Shown here one piece after another: positions 18,609 through 28,700 of a DNA stretch of 61,733 bases. Position numbers and translations under genes: made by a program. The notes beneath the pieces were generated by a model. That model ran no database searches. It had not been told where the DNA came from and worked only from the letters and a program-made list of their open reading frames with translations. Position 1 is the first letter of the stretch. The number at the start of each line of letters is the position of its first letter. Source of the DNA: Elainella sp. Prado103 (GTDB lineage: Bacteria; Cyanobacteriota; Cyanobacteriia; Elainellales; Elainellaceae); NCBI GenBank assembly GCA_025454395.1, contig JALOOM010000028.1, forward strand, positions 1 to 61,733, in the 5' to 3' direction.

Positions 18609-19060
18609 TCAGGCTGGTATAGCACCACATTCTCCTGCTCGTTCGGATCGTTACGGGATACGATCGCATGGGCAGGCTCTTGATCACTCAGATTATGAGG
18701 TTGGTGCGGCACACCGGGTGGAATGAAAATAAAATCTCCCGCTTCATTGATCACCGACTGCTTCAGCCCTTCGCCGTAGCGGGTTTCAACCCGCCCTTTC
18801 ACTAAATAGATCGCAGTTTCATAATCGCGATGATAATGTGGTTCGGCAGCTCCACCGGGCGGAATGATCACTAGATTCATCGAGATGCCTTTTGATCCAG
18901 CCGTCGCCTCAGAGATGCCAACAAAGTAGGGAAGTTTCTGTTTCGTCAGGGTTGCCGCATCCGGGCGAATGGTTACAATGGCAGCATGTAGATTGAGGGT
19001 ATTGGGTAAATTAATGGGTGCAGTGACAGGTGGGTTAGGGGGAGTCTCTGAAGTCGTCAT
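18605..19060 (-). CDS. Cupin domain protein
   Basis: 151-residue single cupin with metal-ligand pattern HYHRDYETAIYLVKG in motif 1 and GDFIFIPPGVPHQPHN in motif 2, giving His, His, Glu and His ligands. Related proteins include dioxygenases, isomerases and sensors; the substrate is unknown. The C-terminal four bases overlap the convergent CobO-like gene. Confidence 0.8.
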   Translation of the reverse strand: MTTSETPPNPPVTAPINLPNTLNLHAAIVTIRPDAATLTKQKLPYFVGISEATAGSKGISMNLVIIPPGGAAEPHYHRDYETAIYLVKGRVETRYGEGLKQSVINEAGDFIFIPPGVPHQPHNLSDQEPAHAIVSRNDPNEQENVVLYQPD

Positions 19061-19153
19061 GATGGTTTGACCTCTATGAGCATTAATTGATCTTGATCAT
19101 AGCGATGTTCGGGTAAAGTTTGTCGAGGCAAAGTATCCGAGTAAAGTCTATCC

Positions 19154-19213
19154 AACATCTATCTAGGTAATATCTATCTGGGTAACATCTATCTGGGTAA
19201 CATCTATTCTGGA
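19154..19213. repeat. 15-bp tandem repeat, 4 copies
   Basis: Unit AACATCTATCTGGGT with small changes. A further CACATCTATCTGG copy stands alone at about 19234. It lies in the gap between the divergent cupin and methyltransferase genes. Confidence 0.85.
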
Positions 19214-19297
19214 ATCGGCGATCAGAATAGTCCCACATCTATCTGGATGGGGATTTGCAAAGATTCAACACAACAGCTCAATAAGGAATAGTAAAAA

Positions 19298-19996
19298 ATG
19301 AATATTGAGGAGCCCCAATTTCGTCATCTCATTTCTGGCTCAAAAACGAGGATTCAGCTTTGGGATCGAATCTTAAGAGCGATCAACGTGACAACGATGC
19401 TGGAGGTTGGCGTTTGGAAGGGGGATTTTGCCAAACAAATCCTCGAGCAGTGTGAATTTCTACAACAATATTACATGATCGACCCTTGGGAAAATCTGCC
19501 TGACTGGAACAAGCCCTTCAATGTTTCACGGGAAGTATTCAATGAAATCTATGAAGAAGCGATGGCAAAGACAGAGTTCGCTTCCTCTAAAAGAACCGTC
19601 CTGAGGGGACGAACCAAAGAAGTAATCGCTACTATTCCAGATCACTCACTTGACTTTGCCTATATTGACGGAGATCATACGCTGCGCGGAATCACAATTG
19701 ACCTCATCAAAATTCTACCTAAGATCAAAGAGGGTGGACTCATCAGTGGCGATGATTTTACAGCTACGCCATGGCAGCATCACATCCAATATGAACCCAC
19801 GCTGGTCTGCCCATTTAGCATCTATTTTGCTGAAGCCATGGAGCTGCCAATTCTGGCTCTACCATTCAATCAATTTGTGATTCAAAAACGCAGTAACTCT
19901 GCCTTTACCTTCATCGATACAACTGGTAATTACAGCGACATCTCCCTCAATAAGCTGCCGTCAGGGTTGACAAAACCGCAAGTTAAAGCGAAATAA
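19298..19996 (+). CDS. Class I SAM-dependent methyltransferase
   Basis: 232 residues. The SAM-binding glycine motif is MLEVGVWKGDFAK, the acidic strand is YYMIDPW, and a later DFAYIDGDHTLRGITIDL matches the family of methyltransferases found near glycan and peptide pathways (Methyltransf_24-like). Substrate unknown. It stands alone between two repeat-containing gaps, is richer in AT than its neighbours, and might have been acquired, although no mobile element borders it. A short ribosome site AAGGAA lies upstream of the ATG. Confidence 0.75.
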   Translation: MNIEEPQFRHLISGSKTRIQLWDRILRAINVTTMLEVGVWKGDFAKQILEQCEFLQQYYMIDPWENLPDWNKPFNVSREVFNEIYEEAMAKTEFASSKRTVLRGRTKEVIATIPDHSLDFAYIDGDHTLRGITIDLIKILPKIKEGGLISGDDFTATPWQHHIQYEPTLVCPFSIYFAEAMELPILALPFNQFVIQKRSNSAFTFIDTTGNYSDISLNKLPSGLTKPQVKAK

Positions 19997-20041
19997 AAAG
20001 TGGTTGAACTAATTCTCCTGTTGAAAAATCTGCCACAGAAA

Positions 20042-20067
20042 AGGCGCAGGATCCAGATCCCACGCCT
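20042..20067 (-). terminator. Possible terminator hairpin after cupA
   Basis: AGGCG pairs with CGCCT and GGATC with GATCC around two mismatches, on the 3' side of cupA. On the minus strand it is followed by CTTTTCTG rather than a strong T-run, so the call is weak. It lies between convergent genes and could serve both. Confidence 0.4.
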
Positions 20068-20107
20068 AGATGACCCATGTTTTCAAAACCAACTAAACCC
20101 GCATACC

Positions 20108-21415
20108 TTACCGATAATCCTGGGTTTGAATATTCCGTAAACGGGCTTCCGGTCGCTTAAATCGATCGAGCTGCGCTTCGAAAAACTGACGGTTTGCCAT
20201 CAGGTGTTCCGGGTTAGGGTCATCCAATGGATAGAGCAACGCCGTCCGCAGAGCTTGAATCACCGCAGAAGTCACACAGTACATCGATCGCTGGAAGCTA
20301 ACGGCTAATTGAATCAGCATATCGTCTTCGCCCCGACAGTGGTGCTGATAGTACTCCACCAGGTAAGGCGGCAAGAAATGCAACATATCTTGGGCCAGCA
20401 ATGTCGGCGGAATTCCGGCTGTACCAACTGGAAACTTATCCGCATAGAGCACACCATAGTGGAAGTCCTTCTGCTCAGCGGGTACCTGTCCGGCTTGGGC
20501 ATTGTAGGATTTGGTGCCCCGGAAAGGGGAAGTGCGGTAAAACACAGCTTCTACATAAGGTAAGGCAGCCTCATAGAGCCACATAAAGCCCTTAGATTTA
20601 GGAATGATCTCGTAGCATTCACCGCGAATATAAACGTGATGATAAATTGGACGACCAGAAATCGCAAAAATACCATTCACCAGGAAATTCATAGCATCAG
20701 GAACGCTGGCGATTTTACCTTCATCATAGAGGTCAGACATCTCAAAGAATACAGGAGCCATAATCTCCCAGAACAAGCCTAAGTTCGAGTAGTACGACAT
20801 CTGCCGCACCTGCTCAATGAACATTTCTGGGAAGGCTTTGTATAGCCCTAGCATGAGCGGATTGCCTTTGAAGTAGGCTTTGATCGCCCGATCGGCATTT
20901 TGGCGATATTCTTCGCTATCTAAATAAGCATCAAACTGTCCCATGCCCATATCCCGACCGTGCCAAAGCATGGCTCGCATACATTCTTCGGCAAATTCCA
21001 TGTTGATGCGATCGTGATACCAATGATGGAATAATCGCGGCAACTTAGATTTCAGCTCACCTTTTTCGATAAATTCCAACAACTCCGGGTGAGCTGTGGC
21101 TTCACCACGCCAGATCCGTAAATCCGCATCATCACCCGCATAATGGTTATGCAGCTTCAAGTATTCATCTGAAATGAAATATTTGAAGAAAGGCAGTGGA
21201 TTTAAAAACACCTGCTCGGCAATGTAGAGCAGATCGCGCCAGTAGAAATCCATCGGTACGGCATAAGCCTTATACAGACCGATAATCTGCATCAGGTTCT
21301 CGGGTGTATCTGGTAGCATTGCTCCACCCGCTTCCAAGCGATGAATCACTTCAGCAAACTCGTGGGTGGAAGGCGGTAGTTTCGTTGGTGTAGGAGAGAC
21401 GATCGTGGCTGTCAT
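20108..21415 (-). CDS. cupA: CO2 hydration protein CupA/ChpY
   Basis: 435 residues. CupA proteins bind the NDH-1MS complex on the thylakoid and convert CO2 to bicarbonate, driven by electron flow. Typical stretches are LPDTPENLMQIIGLYKAY, DFYWRDLLYIAEQVFL and HHWYHDRINMEFAEECM. The MQIIGLYKAY/VPMDFYW wording fits my recollection of CupA (inducible, partner of NdhD3/F3) better than CupB/ChpX; this paralogue choice is from memory. It follows ndhD3 by 93 bp. The small cupS gene that often follows cupA is absent; an unrelated methyltransferase is convergent instead. Confidence 0.85.
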   Translation of the reverse strand: MTATIVSPTPTKLPPSTHEFAEVIHRLEAGGAMLPDTPENLMQIIGLYKAYAVPMDFYWRDLLYIAEQVFLNPLPFFKYFISDEYLKLHNHYAGDDADLRIWRGEATAHPELLEFIEKGELKSKLPRLFHHWYHDRINMEFAEECMRAMLWHGRDMGMGQFDAYLDSEEYRQNADRAIKAYFKGNPLMLGLYKAFPEMFIEQVRQMSYYSNLGLFWEIMAPVFFEMSDLYDEGKIASVPDAMNFLVNGIFAISGRPIYHHVYIRGECYEIIPKSKGFMWLYEAALPYVEAVFYRTSPFRGTKSYNAQAGQVPAEQKDFHYGVLYADKFPVGTAGIPPTLLAQDMLHFLPPYLVEYYQHHCRGEDDMLIQLAVSFQRSMYCVTSAVIQALRTALLYPLDDPNPEHLMANRQFFEAQLDRFKRPEARLRNIQTQDYR

Positions 21416-21508
21416 AGGTTGATTGAATGTTGAGTCAGTGGTCGGCAGGTCGCAAATTCGTCAAGGATGGAGTTCTGACTGCATGAAGTGTCAGATCGAG
21501 TGTTAGAT

Positions 21509-23104
21509 CTACGGTGTGGTCTGAGCTGGCAGCAAGATTTCTTTGGGTAGAGCCACTTCAAGCTGAGTCGCGTCAGGTACAGTCGCGTCAGGTACAGTCG
21601 CATCAGGTACAGCCGCGTCAGGTACAGTCGCAATCTGTTCCACAGTCGGCACAGCCGCAACCATAGCCGTAGAAGTGGCTTCACTCCATTTCACTAACCA
21701 ACTCGGCTGAATGCCCAAAAATGCGATCAATCCAGCCAGAATCAAGGCCGGGAACCGATCCTCAAATTCCACCCGCGGATAATACGCTGTGGCATTATCG
21801 AGGCGGCCGAAGCAGGTACGATTCAGCAGAATCACAAAGTAAACTGCCGTTAATCCGGTTCCGACGACGGCGATCAGGGTTTGCAGCGGGAAGATGCTGT
21901 AGGTGCCTTGGAAGATCAGAAATTCTGCGATGAACCCAGCCAATCCGGGAATACCTGCGCTGGCCATTGCTCCCAAAATCAGCAGCGAACTAATTGAAGG
22001 CAACCCGCGAATCGGATTGAGCAACCCATTCAAGACATCTAATTCTCGACTGCCCACCTTTTGTTCAATCACACCCACCAGATGGAACAGGATCGCCAGA
22101 ATCAGTCCATGGGCTACCATTTGGGAAATCGATCCCACCAGAGCCAGTGGAGTCAGTGCTGCTGCCCCTAATAGAATGTAGCCCATATGCCCGATCGAAC
22201 TGTAGGCTACCATCCGCTTGATATCTTTCTGGGCGATCGCCGCCAGAGCCCCATAGAGAATGCTAACCGCTGCCCAGATTGCTAATACCGGCGAGAGCTT
22301 GGCCCAGGCTTCCGGGAATAGTCCTAGCCCAAAGCGGAAAATGCCATAGGTACCCAATTTCGCCAAAATACCGCCTAGCAGGATAGTGACCGGGGCTGAA
22401 GCTTCCACATAGGTATCAGGCAACCAGGTATGGAAAGGAACCAGCGGAATTTTGATGCCAAAGCCAATGATCAACACCGTCAACAGCACCACCTGTAAGC
22501 CCAGAGGTAAGGTCTGCCCCAAAGCAGATGCATAGGAGAAATCAGCCGCTCCAGAAAGCCAAATCAGTCCTAAAAAACCAGCCAGAATCAGCGCCCCAGA
22601 GATGGCCGTATAAATCAAAAACTTGATCGCGGCATAGCCTCGTTTGGCTCCACCCCAGATCGAAATCAATAGGTAAAAAGGCACGAGTTCTAGTTCGTAG
22701 AACAGGAAGAATAGCAGCAAGTTTTGAGCTACAAATGCTCCCGTCACCCCACCGCTCACCAGCAAAATCAAAGAATAGAACAGGCGAGGTCGCTCAATCC
22801 TGGGGCTACTGCTTAAAATGGCGATCCAGGTCAACAGGCTATTCAAACCCACCAACACTAAAGACAAGCCATCCAAAGCCAAGTCGTAATCCAAACCCAG
22901 TGTTTCGATCCAGGGAAGATGCTCTTGGAACTGAAAGACCGGATTCGTCAGATCAAACTGGGTAAACAGCCAGATTGACCACAGCAAAACCACACCAGAA
23001 ATCGCTAACGCACCATTGCGAACTTGTTTCGTGGGCACCGACTGCGGCAAGCACCCCAGGACGGCCGCTCCAGCGATCGGGAGCCAGATCAATACACTCA
23101 GCAT
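21509..23104 (-). CDS. ndhD3: NDH-1 subunit NdhD3
   Basis: About 531 residues, polytopic. Belongs to the antiporter-like proton-pumping subunits: LELVPFYLLISIWGG, FGIKIPLVPFHTWLPDTYVEA, KDIKRMVAYSSIGHMGYI. The ATG at 23104 is used; a TTG at 23113 would add three residues. The last 40 residues are unusual: four copies of a VPDAT-like pentapeptide encoded by a 15-bp repeat, beyond the last membrane helix. Middle gene of ndhF3-ndhD3-cupA. Assignment to D3 rather than D4 rests on its CupA-like neighbour. Confidence 0.85.
   Translation of the reverse strand: MLSVLIWLPIAGAAVLGCLPQSVPTKQVRNGALAISGVVLLWSIWLFTQFDLTNPVFQFQEHLPWIETLGLDYDLALDGLSLVLVGLNSLLTWIAILSSSPRIERPRLFYSLILLVSGGVTGAFVAQNLLLFFLFYELELVPFYLLISIWGGAKRGYAAIKFLIYTAISGALILAGFLGLIWLSGAADFSYASALGQTLPLGLQVVLLTVLIIGFGIKIPLVPFHTWLPDTYVEASAPVTILLGGILAKLGTYGIFRFGLGLFPEAWAKLSPVLAIWAAVSILYGALAAIAQKDIKRMVAYSSIGHMGYILLGAAALTPLALVGSISQMVAHGLILAILFHLVGVIEQKVGSRELDVLNGLLNPIRGLPSISSLLILGAMASAGIPGLAGFIAEFLIFQGTYSIFPLQTLIAVVGTGLTAVYFVILLNRTCFGRLDNATAYYPRVEFEDRFPALILAGLIAFLGIQPSWLVKWSEATSTAMVAAVPTVEQIATVPDAAVPDATVPDATVPDATQLEVALPKEILLPAQTTP
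21567..21631. repeat. 15-bp in-frame repeat at the 3' end of ndhD3
   Basis: Unit GTCGCGTCAGGTACA, four copies plus a part. On the minus strand each unit encodes one pentapeptide (VPDAT or VPDAA). It forms a hydrophilic tail after the last helix. Confidence 0.95.
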
Positions 23105-23130
23105 AGGTTGCAAGAAAGAAGTTGCAGAGA

Positions 23131-23225
23131 AAGATGACCAGAAGGAAAGATGACCAGAAGGAAAGATGACCAGAAGGAAAATTGCAGAAAAGAAGATTGC
23201 CAGAAAAGAAGATTGCCAGAAAAGA
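23131..23225. repeat. Two successive 16-bp repeat families
   Basis: Three copies of AGATGACCAGAAGGAA followed by copies of AGAAGATTGCCAGAAA. The second unit looks like a diverged relative of the first (both contain CCAGAA and GA-rich ends). Confidence 0.85.
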
Positions 23226-23268
23226 GCAATGGTCAGAAATCAATACGTTGCTGGAAACTATGAGGTTG

Positions 23269-23349
23269 CAGCCAGTTTGATCAAGCAGCCAGTTTGATCA
23301 AGCAGCCAGTTTGATTAAGCAGCCAATTTGATCAAGCAGCCAGTTCGAG
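23269..23349. repeat. 17-bp tandem repeat, nearly 5 copies
   Basis: Unit CAGCCAGTTTGATCAAG with single-base variants (TGATTAAG, CCAATTTG). Similar to the array at 11789-11852. Confidence 0.92.
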
Positions 23350-23425
23350 CCCAAAGCACTCATCAGGCTTGCTCCCAAATCAGCACCTGATCAACTGAAT
23401 CAGCCTCCAGGATTAACTTCTAGGA

Positions 23426-25309
23426 CTAGCTTCCAGTCACCAAAGAAACCAACTGGGTTGTAATCGAGAGATGGGACAGGAACGACCAACTCATCCACAA
23501 CGCCGTCAGCACTAGCCCGATCGCGATCGTCAGGACATAGGACTGGGTTTGTCCGGAGTTACCATACTTCAACACTTCACCACTAAAGATCGAGGAGAGA
23601 CCCACCAGATTGACGAAGCCATCCACGATGTAGCGATCGATCCAATCCGTAATCCGAGAAATGATATCCACACTCCCCACCACGCTCGATCGATAGAGTT
23701 TCGGTGTATAGAAGTCATAGGCAAACAGATCTTGCAGCGGCTTCCAGGGAAGTTGGATCGGCTTCTTCACGCCATTCCCCACATAGAGCACCGCCCCTAA
23801 GGCCAAACCAAAAATCGTAGACCAGGTGAGCACTAGCGCCATATCTTTGCTGATTTGCGCCCAAACTGGCAGCAGATCGAGGCTTTGCAAAATCATTGGG
23901 ATATGCAACACAAACCCAGCCAGTGCAGTCATGGGCAAAGTGACAGCCCAGAGATTTTCTGGCGATCGAACCGTCATCGGCTGCACAGAACCTGCAAAGA
24001 TTAACCCAAACGTGCGCGTGATGCTAAAGGCAGCCAAAGCATTGATCAACAACACCAAACCCACTAAAGCCGGACGGGTAGACCATAAGCCATCCGTCAA
24101 TTTCAACAGTGCCCAGAATCCACCCAGGGGCGGCAGGGCCACCAAGCCAAGCGCACCCGCCACAAACGAGAGCCCGGTGATGGGACGACGACTCCATAAT
24201 CCACCCAACTGAGTCAGGTCTTGCGTGATGTTGTTCAACACGATCGATCCACAGCTTGCCACCAAAGCCGCCATGGCAACTGCATGGGTGAGAACAATCA
24301 ACAGGGCTGCCTCCGTTTGCTGAGCCCCGACAGCGATGAACACTAAGCCCATGTAAGCACTAACCAAATAGGATAGGGCTCGCTTAATGTCGATTTGAGC
24401 CGTTGCAATCAAAGTGCCACCGATCGCCGTTACTGCCCCGATCGCAATAGCGGCATTCATCACAACTGGCGAAAGAGATAACACGGGTTCTAGTTTCACC
24501 AACACCCAGGCTCCAGTGGCCACCACGACCGAGTTCCGCAGGATCGTGCTAGGAACCGGGCCTTCCATGGCTTCATCCAACCAGAGGTGCAATGGAAACT
24601 GAGCACACTTGCCCATCGGCCCAGCCAACAAGGCCAAACCCACCAACGTGATCAGCTTCGGATCGATCGAGGCAGTTTGAGCCCATTGTGCCAGTTCGTC
24701 ATAATTCCAGGTGTGAGCCAGAGGATAGATAGCCAATACCCCCATCAGCAAAAACAGATCCCCGACCCGTTTGGTTAGAAAAGCATCCCGCGCTCCGGTC
24801 ACCACAAGCGACTGATTAAACCAGAGCCCAATCAGCAGATAGGTACCCAGAGTCAAAATTTCCAAAATCATGTAGCTGAAGAAGAGGGAGTCGCATAACA
24901 CGAGGGCGCACATCCCAGCTTCAAACAAGGCTAACAAAGCATAAAGGCGAGCCCAGCCCCAATCCATCTCCAGGTAGCCCACCCCGTAAATTTGACCAGC
25001 TAGATTCAAGCCATTGATCAAAATGGTGGCTCCAACCGTCAAGGCCGAAATCTCCACCGGCACCGACAGATCTAACCCGGCGACTTGCAACCAGGACAGG
25101 GAAACATGGGTGGCAGGTTGACCCAGCAGCACCGGCATGGCCAGCGCTCCATGAATCAAGGCCAGAAAAGTAGTAATTGCATTAACGTAGCCAGCCGGGC
25201 GGGGGCCAGTTCGGCGAGTGATCGAGGGAAACCACGCGATCGAAAGTAGCATTCCCACCAGCGGATAGCAGGGAATTAGCCAGGCAGTCTGAGCAAGCAA
25301 CTGGGTCAT
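23426..25309 (-). CDS. ndhF3: NDH-1 subunit NdhF3
   Basis: About 627 residues, some 15-16 membrane helices. NuoL/NdhF-type features: EILTLGTYLLIGLW, GKCAQFPLHLWLDEAMEGPVP and DIKRALSYLVSAYMGLV. The ATG at 25309 has AAGG at a suitable distance; an ATG three codons upstream is nearly on top of that site. It heads ndhF3-ndhD3-cupA, which in other cyanobacteria is induced at low CO2 under CcmR/NdhR control. No LysR-type regulator gene lies next to it here. Confidence 0.88.
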   Translation of the reverse strand: MTQLLAQTAWLIPCYPLVGMLLSIAWFPSITRRTGPRPAGYVNAITTFLALIHGALAMPVLLGQPATHVSLSWLQVAGLDLSVPVEISALTVGATILINGLNLAGQIYGVGYLEMDWGWARLYALLALFEAGMCALVLCDSLFFSYMILEILTLGTYLLIGLWFNQSLVVTGARDAFLTKRVGDLFLLMGVLAIYPLAHTWNYDELAQWAQTASIDPKLITLVGLALLAGPMGKCAQFPLHLWLDEAMEGPVPSTILRNSVVVATGAWVLVKLEPVLSLSPVVMNAAIAIGAVTAIGGTLIATAQIDIKRALSYLVSAYMGLVFIAVGAQQTEAALLIVLTHAVAMAALVASCGSIVLNNITQDLTQLGGLWSRRPITGLSFVAGALGLVALPPLGGFWALLKLTDGLWSTRPALVGLVLLINALAAFSITRTFGLIFAGSVQPMTVRSPENLWAVTLPMTALAGFVLHIPMILQSLDLLPVWAQISKDMALVLTWSTIFGLALGAVLYVGNGVKKPIQLPWKPLQDLFAYDFYTPKLYRSSVVGSVDIISRITDWIDRYIVDGFVNLVGLSSIFSGEVLKYGNSGQTQSYVLTIAIGLVLTALWMSWSFLSHLSITTQLVSLVTGS

Positions 25310-25708
25310 CGATACCATCCTTGATGCGTAAGGTAATCACGGTCAAAGCATCAGCGATATAGATAAAAGCCTAGAGTTTTTCAAGCAGAATATAGACTTT
25401 TTTCTATATATTTTTCATCATACCGGAAGGGTTTCCCAATGCAAGCCCCTAGGTCAATAGATAGTTCTTGATAGGTTGATAAGGAAATCTGAAGGGAAAG
25501 AGGCAGTCGAAATCATTGCTAGTCAGACGATCCCACGATCCCACTACTATGATCCCACAATTCACTAGCTTTTTTAGATCCCTGGTGAAGGTCTGGGGCA
25601 GGTCTGGGGCAGGGATCAGGGCAGTAATGCAGATGTATGGATTTCGTTGGCTTGACAAATTTGGTAAGGTCAGGTTAAGTAATTCGCACTCACTAGCAGC
25701 CTTGAGCT
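25310..25708. other. Divergent promoter region ndhF3 / SNF2 gene
   Basis: About 400 bp, AT-rich at 25370-25425 (TTTTTTCTATATATTTTTC), probably carrying the ndhF3 promoter. No gene. A short GGTCTGGGGCA repeat occurs twice near 25590. Confidence 0.5.
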
Positions 25709-28700
25709 ATGCATATCCTTCACGGCACCTGGATTCCAGCAGAATCAGATCAGTTTATCCAGGAAGGAAACTTTTGCTTATGGGTGGAAACGACGATCGC
25801 CAAACGTCGCCGCACTCCAACCCGTCTGCATCCACGTCAGTTGGAGAAATCCGCTCTGGGGGAATTTTTGCGAGGATTAGGCATCAAGCCCAGCAGTTCT
25901 ACCCTGAAGTTGGATCGGGCTATCATCCCTCAATTCTTTTGCTTACCCACGGCTGATGACAAACCACTCCCTTCCCTGGAGTTAGCCCGCTATTTAGAAG
26001 AAGAACTACCTGAGGAATTTAGTTGGCAATACTGGCAAGTCGATTGCTTTGTCGCTGCCTTGGATGGTGATATGTTCACAAACAAAACCAATCTCATCCG
26101 CTTGCTCAACGATTTACACTTTGCCGCCCTGCACAATCTGGCAGACGTGCAACTGGGAGCCGATTTGCTGTTCTGGTATCACTATACCCAGCATTTCAAG
26201 CAGGTCATTTTGCGCGATCAATATATTCCAGCATTGCGTTATCGATCGCTGCCACAAACTCTGCAACCTTCGTCTTCTAAGGCAGCTACCAAATCAACCG
26301 CCCAGTCAGCCCGAAAAACCACTCCCAAAACTGCAACCCAGACACTCACTCAAACATCAGCCCACACAGCAACCCGGAAATCAACTCGAACTCAACGATC
26401 CAAACCCGCTCAAGAGCCGACTGTTTCACCCGGTGCTGACTGTGAAATTTACCCCAGTTGGGAGATCATTTCTAACGCCTACGAGCAAGCCTTCGATCGG
26501 TTTATTGAGCAAATGCCACTGGTCTGTGGGAGTGGACATGCGATTGCCTTAGACACTCCGCAACTCTACGATCGAGAAACTTTGCTGCGCCATTTTTCTG
26601 AATGCTGTTTGCATCAGTTGGTCGTAGGTCTACCCAGCAGTGCCGCATTGACGAAGAAGATTGCGAATACTCTGCTTTATTCCTGTTTATATCCGGGTAA
26701 ACCCTGGAGTGGATCATCCCATTTAGCTCAATATCAGCAGTGGCAGACCTGGCGCGATCGAATTGCCCAAAGCCAGACCAATTTACCCTTTTATCTGTGC
26801 TTCCGGCTCCATGCCCCCGAAAAGCAAACCGATCGCTGGTTTTTAGAATTTCAAGTCGCCAGTCGAGAGGATCCTTCAACTCGGATTTCGCTGTTAGATT
26901 TTTGGCAACTGACTCCCGCCCAGCAGAAAAAACTCCGCAAAAAGCTGAGCGATCAGTTTGAGCAGCATTTACTGATGCATTTGGGCTATGCAGCACGTAT
27001 TTATCCCAAACTCTGGAGTGGGCTGGAAACGGATGAACCGATCGGGATCCAGTTGACAGTAGACGAGGCATTTGATTTTTTAAAAGAGCTGGCCTGGGTA
27101 TTAGAAGAATCTGGATATAAAGTAATTATCCCGTCTTGGTGGACACCACAGGGATGGCAACGAGCCAAGATTCGGCTACGAGCAAGTGGACGTAAACCAA
27201 CCACAAATAATAAGAATAAAAGCTATCTTTCGTTATGTACTCTCGTAGATTATCAATATGAGTTATCGATCGATGGTGAGCCGGTCAGTGAACGAGAATG
27301 GCAGAAGCTGGTTAACAGCAAGTCTGCTCTGGTTCAGTTTCGAGGTGAGTGGATCGAACTCGATCGAGACAAAATGCAGCAAATGCTGGAATTCTGGCAG
27401 ACTCACAAGCAGGAACATCCCGAGTTAAGTCTGCTTGATTTCATGAAGCTAACGGCATCGGCAGATGAATTTGAGGTGGTACATGATCAAACCTTAGCAG
27501 CAATGTTGCACAAGCTGAACGACACAAGCCAACTGGAAGAATTACCCGATCTCAAGCAGTTCCAGGGAGAGCTACGGGGTTACCAAAAACGGGGAGTTGC
27601 CTGGTTACATTATCTAGAATCGATCGGCTTTCACGGCTGTCTCGCTGATGATATGGGGTTGGGTAAATCGGCCCAGGTGATCGCCCGATTGGTTCATGAA
27701 CGGGAATTTGCTGCCAAGCAAGGTCGAAAACGGATTACTCCACCACCCACTCTGTTGATCGCCCCCACATCGGTCGTGGGCAACTGGGAAAAGGAAATCG
27801 AGAAGTTTGCGCCCCACCTGCGATCACTGATTCATCATGGTAGCAGTCGCATTCAGGATACCCAACAGTTTATGGAGCAAGTCTCTCACTGTGATGTAGT
27901 CATTACATCTTTTACGATCGCTCGTAAGGATCAAGAATTACTTCACACTGTACAGTGGCAGCGATTAGTAGTCGATGAAGCGCAGAATATTAAAAATCCC
28001 AAAGCAGCGCAAACTAAAGCGATTTTAAAGCTGCCGGCCAACCATCGGCTTGCTTTAACTGGAACCCCGATCGAAAATCGTTTGCTAGATTTATGGTCGA
28101 TTTTCAACTTTCTCAATCCAGGCTATTTAGGCAAAGAAACCCAGTTTCGTCAATCATTTGAGGTGCCGATCCAGAAAAATAACGATACAGCGCGATCGAC
28201 TACCCTGAAAAAATTGGTAGAACCATTCATTTTGCGGCGCGTTAAAACCGATCCGACCATTATTCAAGATTTACCCGATAAGGTCGAGCAAAAGCTATTC
28301 TGTAACCTGACCAAAGAGCAAGCTTCACTGTATGAAGCCCTCGTCCGAGATGTAGAGCGACAACTTCAAGAAGTTGAAGGCATCCAGCGCAAGGGCTTGA
28401 TCCTATCAACCTTGCTGAAGTTGAAGCAAATTTGCAACCATCCTCGCCAATTTTTGCAAGATGGTAGTGATTTTACGCCAGAACGATCCCATAAGCTCGA
28501 TCGGCTAGTAGAAATGGTCAATGAGGTGATCGCTGAAAACGAAAGCCTGCTAATTTTCACCCAATTTACCGAAATGGGAGAAGCGATCGAAAAATATATC
28601 AAATCTACGCTACATTACAACACCTATTATCTGCATGGTGGCACCTCCCGACCAAAACGAGAACAGATGATTGCCGAGTTTCAAGATCCCGACACCGAGC

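Larger units (their letters stand above)
23105..23425. other. Repeat-filled gap inside the ndhF3-ndhD3 operon
   Basis: 321 bp between two genes that are normally close. It is almost entirely direct repeats (next two entries). No gene or clear promoter was seen, but a second promoter for ndhD3 cannot be excluded. Confidence 0.6.

Noticed and set aside
21412-21684. 90-codon frame overlapping the end of ndhD3 with a YLTRL repeat
   Set aside because: Another reading of the 15-bp repeat in ndhD3.
26502-27071. 189-codon minus-strand frame inside the SNF2 gene
   Set aside because: Lies wholly within a well-supported gene; no family features.
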